A stretch of DNA of 64,000 nt, taken from NCBI GenBank assembly GCA_028822935.1, contig JAPKCM010000007.1, positions 29,554 through 93,553 of the forward strand, written 5' to 3'. This document shows, piece after piece, positions 1 to 8,026 of this stretch. A program made the translations under genes and the position numbers. Each line of letters opens with the position of its first letter. Within the stretch, counting starts at the first letter, position 1. The notes under the pieces were generated by a model. It did not search any database. It was given only the letters and a program-made list of their open reading frames with translations, and was not told the DNA's origin. Source of the stretch: Akkermansiaceae bacterium (GTDB taxonomy: Bacteria > Verrucomicrobiota > Verrucomicrobiia > Verrucomicrobiales > Akkermansiaceae).

Positions 1-3000
1 CCACGCGTGCGGTGTAGATGGTCGGCTGCTTGCCTTCGCTGATCTGGACGTGCCCCGAAACCATGAGGAAGGGCTCGGTGGTGATGGTGAGACGTTGGGC
101 GTGGAAGGTTTTCCGGGGAACGAAGAGGTTGGCGATGCCATATTCGTCTTCGAGCGAGATGAAACAGTGACCTTTGGCGGTGCCTGGACGCTGACGGCAG
201 ATCACGAGGCCGGCAATCTTGACCGGAGTTCCGTGGCTCAGGTGATGTAAGTCCGCGGAATTCACGCAAATGTCGCCATTCTTCTGTCGCCACAGCCTCA
301 TCGGGTGCGGCCCCACGCTATGTCCCTGAATCGCCAAATCGGTGCTGAGTCGCTCGACGGGAGACATCTGCGCAAGCGGAGCTGGATCCTCGTTCAGCAC
401 CGCTCGCGCAAAAAGATCATCCTCGGGGAGCCGCTCAGCCTGCCACAGGGCGTCCCGGCGGTGTCCCACTTCCGGCAGCGCATTCAGCGCGCCTGCTGCG
501 GCGAGAAGGCGACGTTCTTTTTTGTTGGGGCGCACGCGATTCAGAAAGTCAGGTAGCGAATCAAACTTGCGCATTACCCGAGTTTCTTCGAGTCGGTCAA
601 TCGTCCGCTGCTGCAGTCCTTTAATTCGATTTAAGCCCAAGCGCAGAGTTCCATCGTCAATCACCGTAGTTTGTCCCTGCGAATTCACCACGCAGCCCGG
701 TTTGCTGCGCACTCCGTGACGTTTTGCATCCTGCATGAGAGTGTTCACCGAGTAGAATCCCATCGGCTGGTTGTTGATGAGTCCGCAGTAGAATTCCACT
801 GCGCGGTGCACCTTCAGCCAGCAGGAGGCGTAAGCGATAAGGGCAAAGGAGATCGCGTGAGATTCGGGGAAACCATAGAGGGCGAAGGATCCGATGGAGT
901 GAATAATCTTTTCCTGCACTTCCTTGGCAATCCCGCGCGCGCTCATGCGCGCCTCCAATTTTCCGGTGATCGCCACCATGAGTTCATCGGCTCGCTTGCA
1001 AGCCATCGCGCGCCGGAGTTCATCGGCTTCAGTTCCAGTGAAGTCGGCAATCTCCATCGCCATCCGGAGCACCTGCTCTTGGAAGAGAGGAACCCCGAGG
1101 GTGCGCTTCAGGATGGGTTCGAATGACGGATGGATGTAATCAATCGCTTCTCGGCCGGTGCGGCGATTGAGATAGGGGTGCACCAGATCGCCGACGATCG
1201 GCCCGGGGCGGATGATGGCCACTTCGATGGCGATGTCGTAGAATTTCCGGGGCTCCATAATCGGGAGCGTCGCCATCTGTGCCCGGGATTCGACTTGGAA
1301 GGTGCCCACGGTGTCGGCACGACAAAGAAGATCGTAAGTGGCCGAATCGTCCTTCGGGATCTTTGCGAGATCGATCGGACGACCTCTTTGCTGGCAGATG
1401 TAAATGGCGTCCTCCATCGCGGCGAGCATCCCGAGACCGAGGAGGTCGACCTTCACGATTCCAAGATCTTCACAGTCATTCTTATCCCACTGCAGGATGG
1501 TGCGACCCGGCATGGTCGCGGGTTGGAGGGGGACGATGTGATCGAGCCCATCATCGCAGATCACCATGCCTCCCGAATGCTGGCCGAGGTGCCTCGGGGA
1601 ATGTAGAATAGCGTGATAAAGATGGAGGAGGGACTTGAAACGAGGGTGCAAATAACTCACTCCCGAGCGCTCCACGGTGGCCGCGAATTCCATCACTTGG
1701 TCCCGAGGGTAGTAATTCGACATCGAGAGCTCCTGGGAGGGGGCGGGAGAATCCGCTTTTTCGTCGTGCACCTTCGGTGAAGCACACAATTCTGAAAAGC
1801 GATTGGCGATCGACTCCGGGAACCCCAGCACTTTGGACATTTCCCGGAAGGCTGATCTCGGGCGATAGGTGATCACGTTCGCCGTCATCGCAGCGCCCCT
1901 TGGAGCATACTTTTGGTAGACGTATTGGATGACCGCTTCCCGTCGTTCTCCGGAGGGGAAGTCGATGTCGATGTCTGGCCAGGACCGTCGGTTCTCAGAG
2001 AGGAAGCGTTCGAAAAGGAGGCCTCCCGCGACAGGATCGACATTGGTAATTCCCAGCGCGTAGCACACGAGCGAGTTCGCGGCCGAGCCGCGACCCTGGC
2101 AGAGGATCCCCTGAGAGCGGGCAAATTGGACCAAATCCCAGACGATGAGGAAATAGCCAGAAAACCTCAGTTTAAAAATTACAGACAATTCATTTTCAAT
2201 TTGTTGAGTATGTTTTTTACTTTTTTCTAAATTAAGTAATTTAAGGCCTTTTTCAGTAGTTGTTCGCAGTAATTCACATTCCTGCTCCGATGTGAGTAAC
2301 TCCTTATTCACCGGATCTTGATAGGAGGGGAAATGGTAGCCGAGATTTTCGAGCGTGAATTCACAGCGCTCAGCAAGCCGATAAGCGTGGTCGACAGCAT
2401 GTGAATAACCTGTAAATAACTTGTGAATCGCGGTGGATGATTTCAGATGGCGCTCAGCGTTGCATTCAAGGCGGCGGCCCGCGTCATCGAGGGTGCAGTG
2501 TTCACGTAAACAAGTGAAGGAATCAGCTAAAAGGCGATCAGGGCGCTGGGCATAAAGGGGGGCATTGGTGGCCAAAAGAGGGATTTTTAGGTGGGCGGCC
2601 AGATCGGCAAGAATGCTATTCATGCGTTCCTCTCCTCGGCGCTGATGTCGGTAGAGGGCGATGGAGACATTGTGGGCCCCGAAGGTCCTTTTGAGTGATT
2701 CTGCCGCTTCGAGGAGTTGTTTTTTTGTCGGATTCCGGAGACTTTCAGGAGTGAGGATAACCTGTAAATAGGTGAGAATATCTGGGGGCGGGAGTTCCGG
2801 GGCGCAATGTCGGGCGGTGAGGAGTTGGGAGAGTTGCTGATAGCCTTTTCGCTGCTCCACGAGGACGGGAAGTTGGGAAAATTGAGGGCCGTCTTGAGGA
2901 GACCAATCGGTCAGAGTGGCTCCTACGATGGCTCGGATTCCGAGTTTCTGAGCGGTTTGATGGGCTCGGGCGGAGCCGTAGAATCCGAGGTGATCGGGGA

Positions 3001-3115
3001 TCGCGATGACCTCATGACCCAGCTCTGCTGCGCGGGTGACAAGGGCCTCAGGGGTGCTCGCTCCGTGGAGAAAGGAAAAGGAAGATTTTGCGAGGAGTTC
3101 CATCGTTTTATCCAT
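1..3115 (-). CDS. dnaE2: Error-prone DNA polymerase III alpha subunit DnaE2 (C-terminus cut by window edge)
   Basis: C-family polymerase of the ImuA-ImuB-DnaE2 translesion system. It extends past DNA lesions and causes SOS mutagenesis. The frame is open from the start to base 1 with no internal stop, about 1,035 codons, so only a few C-terminal residues should be missing compared with the usual 1,030-1,090. An N-terminal PHP-type domain (starting near SFSFLHGAS) is followed by the polymerase core with QGRGSAANS and the catalytic PDIDIDF near residue 375. The C-terminal OB-fold (GLVICRQRPGTAKGH) is close to the edge. ATG at 3115 overlaps the imuB stop codon, which suggests translational coupling; a second ATG lies at 3103. 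Residues near 285-315 are AT-rich and Lys/Asn-rich compared with the rest. The gene is last in the LexA-controlled operon. Confidence 0.95.
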   Translation of the reverse strand, partial: MDKTMELLAKSSFSFLHGASTPEALVTRAAELGHEVIAIPDHLGFYGSARAHQTAQKLGIRAIVGATLTDWSPQDGPQFSQLPVLVEQRKGYQQLSQLLTARHCAPELPPPDILTYLQVILTPESLRNPTKKQLLEAAESLKRTFGAHNVSIALYRHQRRGEERMNSILADLAAHLKIPLLATNAPLYAQRPDRLLADSFTCLREHCTLDDAGRRLECNAERHLKSSTAIHKLFTGYSHAVDHAYRLAERCEFTLENLGYHFPSYQDPVNKELLTSEQECELLRTTTEKGLKLLNLEKSKKHTQQIENELSVIFKLRFSGYFLIVWDLVQFARSQGILCQGRGSAANSLVCYALGITNVDPVAGGLLFERFLSENRRSWPDIDIDFPSGERREAVIQYVYQKYAPRGAAMTANVITYRPRSAFREMSKVLGFPESIANRFSELCASPKVHDEKADSPAPSQELSMSNYYPRDQVMEFAATVERSGVSYLHPRFKSLLHLYHAILHSPRHLGQHSGGMVICDDGLDHIVPLQPATMPGRTILQWDKNDCEDLGIVKVDLLGLGMLAAMEDAIYICQQRGRPIDLAKIPKDDSATYDLLCRADTVGTFQVESRAQMATLPIMEPRKFYDIAIEVAIIRPGPIVGDLVHPYLNRRTGREAIDYIHPSFEPILKRTLGVPLFQEQVLRMAMEIADFTGTEADELRRAMACKRADELMVAITGKLEARMSARGIAKEVQEKIIHSIGSFALYGFPESHAISFALIAYASCWLKVHRAVEFYCGLINNQPMGFYSVNTLMQDAKRHGVRSKPGCVVNSQGQTTVIDDGTLRLGLNRIKGLQQRTIDRLEETRVMRKFDSLPDFLNRVRPNKKERRLLAAAGALNALPEVGHRRDALWQAERLPEDDLFARAVLNEDPAPLAQMSPVERLSTDLAIQGHSVGPHPMRLWRQKNGDICVNSADLHHLSHGTPVKIAGLVICRQRPGTAKGHCFISLEDEYGIANLFVPRKTFHAQRLTITTEPFLMVSGHVQISEGKQPTIYTARV

Positions 3116-4628
3116 AAATCCCGGTCAGATGCCAATCGTGCGGCGGGGTGTGAGTGACTTGTAAAAGGAGATTTTTGGGAAGAGCGACATCCCATTCACT
3201 TTGCTGCCAGGGCGATTCCCACCAAGAGCCAGAGAGTGGGAAGGGGCCTCGGAAGTCTTGGATCGTGCCTTGATGAGGACCGCTGAGAAGGGCGAGGGGC
3301 TGGAGGTGACGGCCTCGTTTCTCCGAAGCAACGCGGACCACAAGTGGCGGGCGTTGTCGTTTGAGCGGGAGTCGGGAATAGGCAGGGATCGGCTCTGGCG
3401 GGGTTGGGATATTGAGATCTGCTTCCAGTGGGTGGAGGTCGAACTCTCCGGGGCGATGATTTCCCGCAGGCTGAGGAATTCCGAGTTGGGCGATGCCCAC
3501 GACGCCGCTGAGTCGTTTTAAGGTGTCGGCGAATTTGTGGGGATCGCTGAGCCCACGCTGAAAGAGTTGGTGCTGGGCCTGATGCGGGAGGGTTGGGAGG
3601 AGGCGGAGGTGAAACTCAGAGATGGGCGCGGGCGCGTGAAAACTGTCGAGGTGGGTGTGGAGCGAGCGCAGGAGGATATCGGGATCGAGAGTGGGCTCGG
3701 ATTGGCGGAGTTGGCGGGAATGCGCGGCGCCGTTTTCGAAGGAAAGAACGAGATGAAGAGCTTCTGCGGCCCGTTGCTGGCTCGCGAGCCGTTGGCAGAG
3801 GGCCTGGAGGATACGTCGAGCCATGAAGAGAAGTGGATCGACGCCTTCCACGGGAGGTTCGAAATGATGTGAGGTCTGATAGTCCTGTCGGGGCCGCGAG
3901 AGTTTGAGGAGGCGGTGATGCTTGCCCGTTAAAACATCGTGGAGCCAGGCGAGCTCGGGACCTAAGCGCTCGCCGAGGCCTTGTCGGGGGAGGTCGATAA
4001 GATCGCCCAAGGTCCTGAGCCCCCAGAGCTGTAAAAGATCGGCCTGCGGCAACGGGAAGGCGCGGTTTCGCCTCAGGAGATCGAGTGGAAGGTCGTAAAT
4101 CGATGGTGGCTCGCTGAGGACGGAGAGGCTCGCTTTGGGTTGGTAGCGCAGCGAGGAGGAGGTTTGGCAGGAGAGCGCGGCCAAGTGCGCGAGGTCGGGC
4201 GTGTCGGCGAGACTGAGATTGAGCGGGAGTCCCAGTTGGCGAGAGATTTCGAGTGCTTGATGGAGCCATTCCTCGCGGGAAGCGAAGAGGACGGTGGAGA
4301 GATCGAGGAGGAAGGTGTCGGCTCCGGTGTCTTCGTAATCCGGGGTGAAAGTATCGAGGAGTGCAAGCGCTTCGGCCCGAGCTTGTGTTTCCAGCTTGGA
4401 ATCGGCGTCGTAGAGCGTGAGCTCGGGACAGCGGGCAAGGGCACGGGTCGTGTTCATTCCGATGCTGAGCTGGAAGCTGTTGGCGATTTCATTGAGGTGG
4501 AGCAGCGAGGACTTTTCCCGCTTCCCTGAGGAAAGAAGGGCGGCCGGCAGACTGGAATCGATCTGCTCACGTGCCAGCAGGCAGGTGAGCGGGAGTCCGG
4601 GGAGATGGAGCGCAGCGTAGTAAGACAT
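3108..4628 (-). CDS. imuB: ImuB, inactive Y-family polymerase homologue
   Basis: Y-family DNA polymerase-like protein, 506 aa, the usual ImuB length. In characterised systems ImuB is the hub that links DnaE2 and ImuA to the beta clamp and is not itself a polymerase. The N-terminus (AALHLPGLPL) aligns with the first catalytic motif of active Y polymerases but has Leu-Pro where they carry the metal-binding Asp, consistent with loss of activity. Palm and finger regions follow (ATG start, LARCPELTLYDAD near residue 65), then a helix-hairpin-helix-like stretch (LLQLWGLRTLGDLIDLP) and a less conserved C-terminus. It starts 6 nt after imuA and its stop overlaps the dnaE2 start, so the three genes form one operon. 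Confidence 0.93.
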   Translation of the reverse strand: MSYYAALHLPGLPLTCLLAREQIDSSLPAALLSSGKREKSSLLHLNEIANSFQLSIGMNTTRALARCPELTLYDADSKLETQARAEALALLDTFTPDYEDTGADTFLLDLSTVLFASREEWLHQALEISRQLGLPLNLSLADTPDLAHLAALSCQTSSSLRYQPKASLSVLSEPPSIYDLPLDLLRRNRAFPLPQADLLQLWGLRTLGDLIDLPRQGLGERLGPELAWLHDVLTGKHHRLLKLSRPRQDYQTSHHFEPPVEGVDPLLFMARRILQALCQRLASQQRAAEALHLVLSFENGAAHSRQLRQSEPTLDPDILLRSLHTHLDSFHAPAPISEFHLRLLPTLPHQAQHQLFQRGLSDPHKFADTLKRLSGVVGIAQLGIPQPAGNHRPGEFDLHPLEADLNIPTPPEPIPAYSRLPLKRQRPPLVVRVASEKRGRHLQPLALLSGPHQGTIQDFRGPFPLSGSWWESPWQQSEWDVALPKNLLLQVTHTPPHDWHLTGIYG

Positions 4629-4634
4629 TTTATC

Positions 4635-5246
4635 TTAGGAATGGACGACCTCGCGGGCCTCTTCGGAGTTTCTTGTTCTCAGCTGGGGGTTTTCCAGTTC
4701 GAGGTTTTGGAGAGTAAAAGTAGAACTCAGAGTGAAGCGACTGTGCGGCGAGGGGAGGCAAGGTCGGGGCGTGAGCGCGAGGAGGGAGGCTCCAGAAGCG
4801 CGGGCTTCGGTCCGGAAACGGTGCCAGATCGCGTTGGGAATCCGCTTCAGTTCACGGGCGGAAGTTAGATGGAGATCGAGGAGGACGAGCGGTAGATTGC
4901 CATCGCGGAGGAGGAGGTCGGTGCACTGGATCGCCTGCATCGCTTTCCGGCAACGGATCCAGAAGAGGCGTTGGCATTTTTCCGAGCCGTAGGATGCCGG
5001 ATCAAAGGAATCGTGGCCATCGATGAGCGCGAGGGGGAGATCTCGTGAGCACTCCAAGAGTTGGGAGATCATCAAGGAAACTCCTGAGCAAAGCCCAGGC
5101 GCGACGAGTTCGTGCAAGGTCCCGGCAGGAAAAGAAAGCGAGAGCGGATCCAAGTCGGCATCCTCAGGCACGGCGACTCCACGATGCGCTCCAGGAAATT
5201 GTTCCTGGAGCTGCTTACGGAGATCGGTAATTTGCGAGATCCTCAA
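4635..5246 (-). CDS. imuA: ImuA, RecA-like component of the mutasome
   Basis: ImuA/SulA-like RecA-fold protein of 203 aa, the first gene of the imuA-imuB-dnaE2 operon. Family members interact with ImuB and RecA and are needed for DnaE2-dependent mutagenesis. The N-terminus (LRKQLQEQFPGAHRG) and the segment FPAGTLHELVAPG are typical of the family; a canonical Walker A lysine is not seen. The start is uncertain. The longest frame begins with TTG at 5246, only 4 nt from the LexA box and close to the predicted transcription start, leaving no room for a ribosome binding site. Either the mRNA is leaderless or translation starts further in. Confidence 0.85.
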   Translation of the reverse strand: MRISQITDLRKQLQEQFPGAHRGVAVPEDADLDPLSLSFPAGTLHELVAPGLCSGVSLMISQLLECSRDLPLALIDGHDSFDPASYGSEKCQRLFWIRCRKAMQAIQCTDLLLRDGNLPLVLLDLHLTSARELKRIPNAIWHRFRTEARASGASLLALTPRPCLPSPHSRFTLSSTFTLQNLELENPQLRTRNSEEAREVVHS

Positions 5247-5250
5247 AACA

Positions 5251-5264
5251 TGTTCATTAGAACA
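5251..5264. promoter_or_regulatory. LexA box (TGTTC-N4-GAACA)
   Basis: Perfect palindrome TGTTCATTAGAACA just upstream of imuA. It matches the TGTTC-N4-GAACA LexA motif described for Verrucomicrobia and covers the -10 element of the imuA promoter, so bound repressor would block RNA polymerase. It places the downstream mutagenesis cassette in the SOS regulon. Confidence 0.88.
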
Positions 5265-5283
5265 CTTTTAAAGAATCTGTCAA
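5256..5283 (-). promoter_or_regulatory. Promoter of the imuA-imuB-dnaE2 operon
   Basis: On the minus strand, TTGACA (5278-5283) is followed after 16 nt by TCTAAT (5256-5261). This is a near-consensus sigma-70 promoter whose -10 lies inside the LexA box. The predicted transcription start is close to 5249. Confidence 0.75.
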
Positions 5284-5376
5284 GATGGACTTGCTGCTGA
5301 GAAAGTTACTCTAGTTACGCCAGAAATTCCTCCCACTCCTGTTGAATCCAGCCAGCTTCCGGGCCGAGGGAGGTCA

Positions 5377-5487
5377 GTTTTTGAAAAGCCTCTTGAGAAT
5401 GGAGCTGATCTCCGAAGGGTCCAAGAGATGCTTGGCCACGCCAATATCACAACGACGAAAATCTACGACGACCAAGAGAAGAAGTGA
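5377..5487 (+). pseudogene. Remnant of a tyrosine recombinase C-terminus
   Basis: About 36 codons ending at TGA (5485-5487) read as the last part of a phage/Xer-type tyrosine recombinase: [17 protein letters not shown], then ITTTKIY. The motif contains the conserved LGH histidine segment and the IYD/IYTH-type tail just after the catalytic tyrosine. Everything upstream (the Arg-Lys-His-Arg catalytic part) is missing, so this is a scar of a lost integrase gene. It lies between the imu operon promoter and the glutamine synthetase terminator. Confidence 0.75.
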
Positions 5488-5522
5488 TTTTTCTTGGGTT
5501 GTGAGGGAGATTTTTGGATACG

Positions 5523-5558
5523 AAAAAACGGCCTCCGGGTTGAACCAGAGACCGTTTT
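5523..5558 (-). terminator. Intrinsic terminator after glutamine synthetase
   Basis: On the minus strand AAAACGGTCTC pairs with GGAGGCCGTTTT (one G-T pair) around an 11-12 nt loop, and the right arm runs into six Ts. It lies about 22 nt beyond the glutamine synthetase stop codon. Confidence 0.75.
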
Positions 5559-5580
5559 GAAAGTTTGAGTCGTGAGGGAC

Positions 5581-6588
5581 CTAGCCGACTTCTTGGATCG
5601 TTTTAAGGATCCGGGAAGCGATGGCGTATGGGTCGCCCTGAGAGTTTGGACGGCGATCTTCGAGGTAACCTTTCCAATCGTTCTTGGCGAATCCGTGAGG
5701 AACGCGGACGGAAGCACCACGGTCGGCGATTCCCCATGAGAACTTGTCGATTGACTGGGTCTCGTGGAGGCCGGTGAGGCGCATGTCGTTATCGGGTCCG
5801 TAGACCGCGATGTGCTCCATGGTGTTCTTTTCGAACTGGGCCATGAGCTTGTCGAAGTATTCCTTACCGCCTTCGTCACGAAGTTTATCGGTGGAGAAGT
5901 TTGCATGCATTCCGGAACCATTCCAGTCGCCCTTAAGCGGCTTGCAGTGGTAGTTCACATCGACAGCATACTCTTCGCAGAGACGCTCAAGAAGGAAGCG
6001 AGCAACCCAGATCTGGTCTGCGGCGCGCTTGGAACCTTTTCCGAAGACCTGGAATTCCCACTGGCCCATCGCCACTTCAGCATTGATGCCCTCGTGGTTG
6101 ATGCCGGCGTAGAGGCAGAGGTCGAGGTGCTCGTCAACAATCGCGCGGCCGATGTCGCCCACGTTCTTGTAGCCCACACCGCAGTAGTAACCGCCTTGTG
6201 GCTCAGGATAGCCGCCCTTCGGGAAGCCGAGGATCCTTCCGCCTTTTTCGAGGAAATATTCCTGCTCGAAGCCGAACCATGCGCCCTCGTCATCAAGGAT
6301 ATCGGCGCGGGCGTTGGATGGGTGAGCGGAGCCGTCTGGAAGCATGACTTCGCACATGACGAGGAAGCCATTCTCACGGGTGCCGTCTGGATAGAGAGCA
6401 ACAGGCTTGAGGACGCAGTCAGAGTCACCACCTTCAGCTTGCTGAGTGGAGGAACCATCGAAGCCCCATTCAGGGAGCTGCTCGAGAGTGGGTGCGTCAT
6501 CAAATTCCTTGATGCAGCATTTGGTGCGGAGATTTGGAACGGGCGTGTAGCCGTCCAGCCAGATGTAATCGAGTCGGTATTTAGCCAT
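5581..6588 (-). CDS. glnII: Glutamine synthetase, type II (beta-grasp, eukaryotic-like)
   Basis: ATP-dependent synthesis of glutamine from glutamate and ammonium in the cytoplasm. At 335 aa it is the short GSII form, not the roughly 470-aa GlnA (GSI) form. Visible motifs are the beta-grasp segment PEWGFDGSSTQQA near residue 40, the glutamate/ATP site FGFEQEYFL near residue 107, the segment GINHEGINAEVAMGQWEFQ, and the C-terminal GIADRGASVRVP. No adenylylation loop is expected in GSII enzymes, so control would be transcriptional. A candidate sigma-54 promoter and a 5' leader hairpin lie upstream, and an intrinsic terminator follows. The gene is monocistronic. Confidence 0.95.
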   Translation of the reverse strand: MAKYRLDYIWLDGYTPVPNLRTKCCIKEFDDAPTLEQLPEWGFDGSSTQQAEGGDSDCVLKPVALYPDGTRENGFLVMCEVMLPDGSAHPSNARADILDDEGAWFGFEQEYFLEKGGRILGFPKGGYPEPQGGYYCGVGYKNVGDIGRAIVDEHLDLCLYAGINHEGINAEVAMGQWEFQVFGKGSKRAADQIWVARFLLERLCEEYAVDVNYHCKPLKGDWNGSGMHANFSTDKLRDEGGKEYFDKLMAQFEKNTMEHIAVYGPDNDMRLTGLHETQSIDKFSWGIADRGASVRVPHGFAKNDWKGYLEDRRPNSQGDPYAIASRILKTIQEVG

Positions 6589-6634
6589 TGGTCTAATTGA
6601 TAACGTGGAATGTAATGTCCCGCGATTGAGTTGT

Positions 6635-6658
6635 GAGACTCGACAAGAATCGAGTCTC
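6635..6658 (-). other. Perfect 9-bp hairpin in the glutamine synthetase leader
   Basis: GAGACTCGA and TCGAGTCTC form a perfect 9-bp inverted repeat with a 6-nt loop between the candidate sigma-54 promoter and the ATG. No T-run follows, so it is not an obvious terminator. It may stabilise the mRNA or bind a regulator. Confidence 0.6.
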
Positions 6659-6695
6659 TGGCAACACCATATTTAGGGACTTTCCACCAATCTGC

Positions 6696-6711
6696 AGCAG
6701 ACTTCGTGCCA
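6696..6711 (-). promoter_or_regulatory. Candidate sigma-54 (-24/-12) promoter of glutamine synthetase
   Basis: The minus strand reads TGGCACGAAGTCTGCT, which differs at one position from the RpoN consensus TGGCACGNNNNTTGCW and keeps the invariant GG-N10-GC spacing. It predicts a leader of about 95 nt. Placement before a nitrogen-assimilation gene supports the call. No rpoN or activator gene is in this window. Confidence 0.6.
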
Positions 6712-6714
6712 GTT

Positions 6715-7920
6715 CTAGATCCTTGAGAGATCAGCGACAACGAGGGTGGTGTCATCTCTGTGCGCGTTGTCCAGTGATCGCTTTAAAAGTGCTTGGGTAA
6801 TCTCTTGAGCGGAGCCTTCTTGCGAGAGTTCGTCGACAATCACTTTATCCCAGAGTCCATCGACGAGGCCATCCGAGCAAAGCATGAGTCGGGCTCCGTC
6901 TCCCAAGGTCTCTGATCCGGTTTTCGGGAAAATAGTGCGGCCGCTTCCACCAAGAACTTCGGTGAGAACAGAGCGACGCGGGTGCTGGCGATAAGCGTAT
7001 TCGCTGAGCTGGCCTTGCTGATATTGATGCCAGGCGATGCAGTCGTCCTTGGTGAGCTGGTTGACCTCTTCATTCTGGAGGAGGAAGAGGCGGGAATCGC
7101 CCACATGAGCCCAGTGGAGAGTTTCAGGAGTGATCCAGGCGAGAGTGAGGGTGGCACCCATGCCGGTGGCGTTATCATTATTGGCCATCATCTCGATAAG
7201 ACCCTGATGAGCATTCACGAGAAGATCGCCAAGGAGTTTGTCGACATCTCCACCAGAGGTGAGGCCATGATAGAGGGCATCCGCTTCATGACGGACGTAG
7301 TTGGTGATGAGACGAGAGGCGAACTCTCCAGCCTGACGACCGCCCATGCCATCGGACACGGCAAGGACAAGATGCTCGGGATCGAGAAGTGCTTCTCCGC
7401 TGTCCGCGAGCACACGGACACCCTTCGGGCAAACGGCGAGGACGATGGAAGAGTCGTCATTTCCATCGTGACCGGTGCCTTGCTCAGTGAGCACCTGCCA
7501 GTTCGTGCGCCAAACATTAGTTCGATGCGTTTCTTCTGTTGGGAGCGGTAGGATTTCGGCGAGTTCGAAGTCGATGAGGCAAAATCGGCCCAGTTTTGCC
7601 GAGTAGGTGACGTTTCGAGGCTCGGGGTCGTCGTGGCGAATGCCGTAGCACTCTTCGAGTTCATTAAAGAGAGCGGTGGCCTTTTCCTTCGTTAAGAGGG
7701 GAGCCGGGGCTCCGCAGTTTGTCGTGATGATGGTGAGGGTGGATTCATCGGACCCGAGAAGTCGGGGGACATTGGGACAGTCGCGTTCTTCGAGGGCTTG
7801 CAGGACTTTGATCTCGTTGGCAAAACGGAGATCGGAATCGGTTCCACGGAACTGCTTGTGGACATTTCCTTGAAAATCGATGCGGACAAGGGCGCGGATT
7901 CCGTCTTTCAATTCCTTCAC
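6715..7920 (-). CDS. Fusion of a small kinase-like domain and a PP2C-type protein phosphatase
   Basis: 401-aa soluble protein with two domains. Residues 1-145 look like a compact protein-kinase fold. A Lys (VHKQF, about 22), a helix-C Glu (ANEIKVL, about 36), HDDPEPRN at 95-102 (HxDxxxxN catalytic loop) and LIDFE (about 115-119, in place of DFG) are all present, but no clear glycine-rich loop is seen. Residues 160-400 are a PPM/PP2C phosphatase with SDGMGG near 189, HVGDSR, CSDGLVDGL and DDTTLVV, which carry the metal-binding aspartates. The domain pair suggests one protein that both adds and removes phosphate, or a kinase-fold sensor controlling the phosphatase; this is inference. The start is GTG. 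It lies upstream of glutamine synthetase and divergent from rex. Confidence 0.85.
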   Translation of the reverse strand: MKELKDGIRALVRIDFQGNVHKQFRGTDSDLRFANEIKVLQALEERDCPNVPRLLGSDESTLTIITTNCGAPAPLLTKEKATALFNELEECYGIRHDDPEPRNVTYSAKLGRFCLIDFELAEILPLPTEETHRTNVWRTNWQVLTEQGTGHDGNDDSSIVLAVCPKGVRVLADSGEALLDPEHLVLAVSDGMGGRQAGEFASRLITNYVRHEADALYHGLTSGGDVDKLLGDLLVNAHQGLIEMMANNDNATGMGATLTLAWITPETLHWAHVGDSRLFLLQNEEVNQLTKDDCIAWHQYQQGQLSEYAYRQHPRRSVLTEVLGGSGRTIFPKTGSETLGDGARLMLCSDGLVDGLWDKVIVDELSQEGSAQEITQALLKRSLDNAHRDDTTLVVADLSRI

Positions 7921-7991
7921 GACGGAAAAATCGCAGATCGAGAGAGAAAGACAAGGCGAGGGTCTGGTATTTAAGTATCCTTAAGGGTTCC

Positions 7992-8020
7992 TTGACAGAT
8001 GGCTCTGCGGGCTGGATTGT
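7992..8020 (+). promoter_or_regulatory. Candidate promoter of rex
   Basis: TTGACA (7992-7997) is followed after 17 nt by GATTGT (8015-8020). The predicted transcription start falls at or next to the GTG start codon at 8027, so the mRNA may be leaderless. No Rex operator was seen here. Confidence 0.45.
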
Positions 8021-8026
8021 CAGCAC

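Noticed and set aside
2399..2428. DnaA-box-like sequences (TTATTCACA, TTATTTACA) on the minus strand
   Set aside because: They lie within the intact dnaE2 frame, are off-consensus and are not accompanied by dnaA/dnaN or an AT-rich unwinding region.
5764..6600. 278-codon open frame on the plus strand opposite glutamine synthetase
   Set aside because: It mirrors the codons of a highly conserved gene and has no recognisable domain; a shadow frame.
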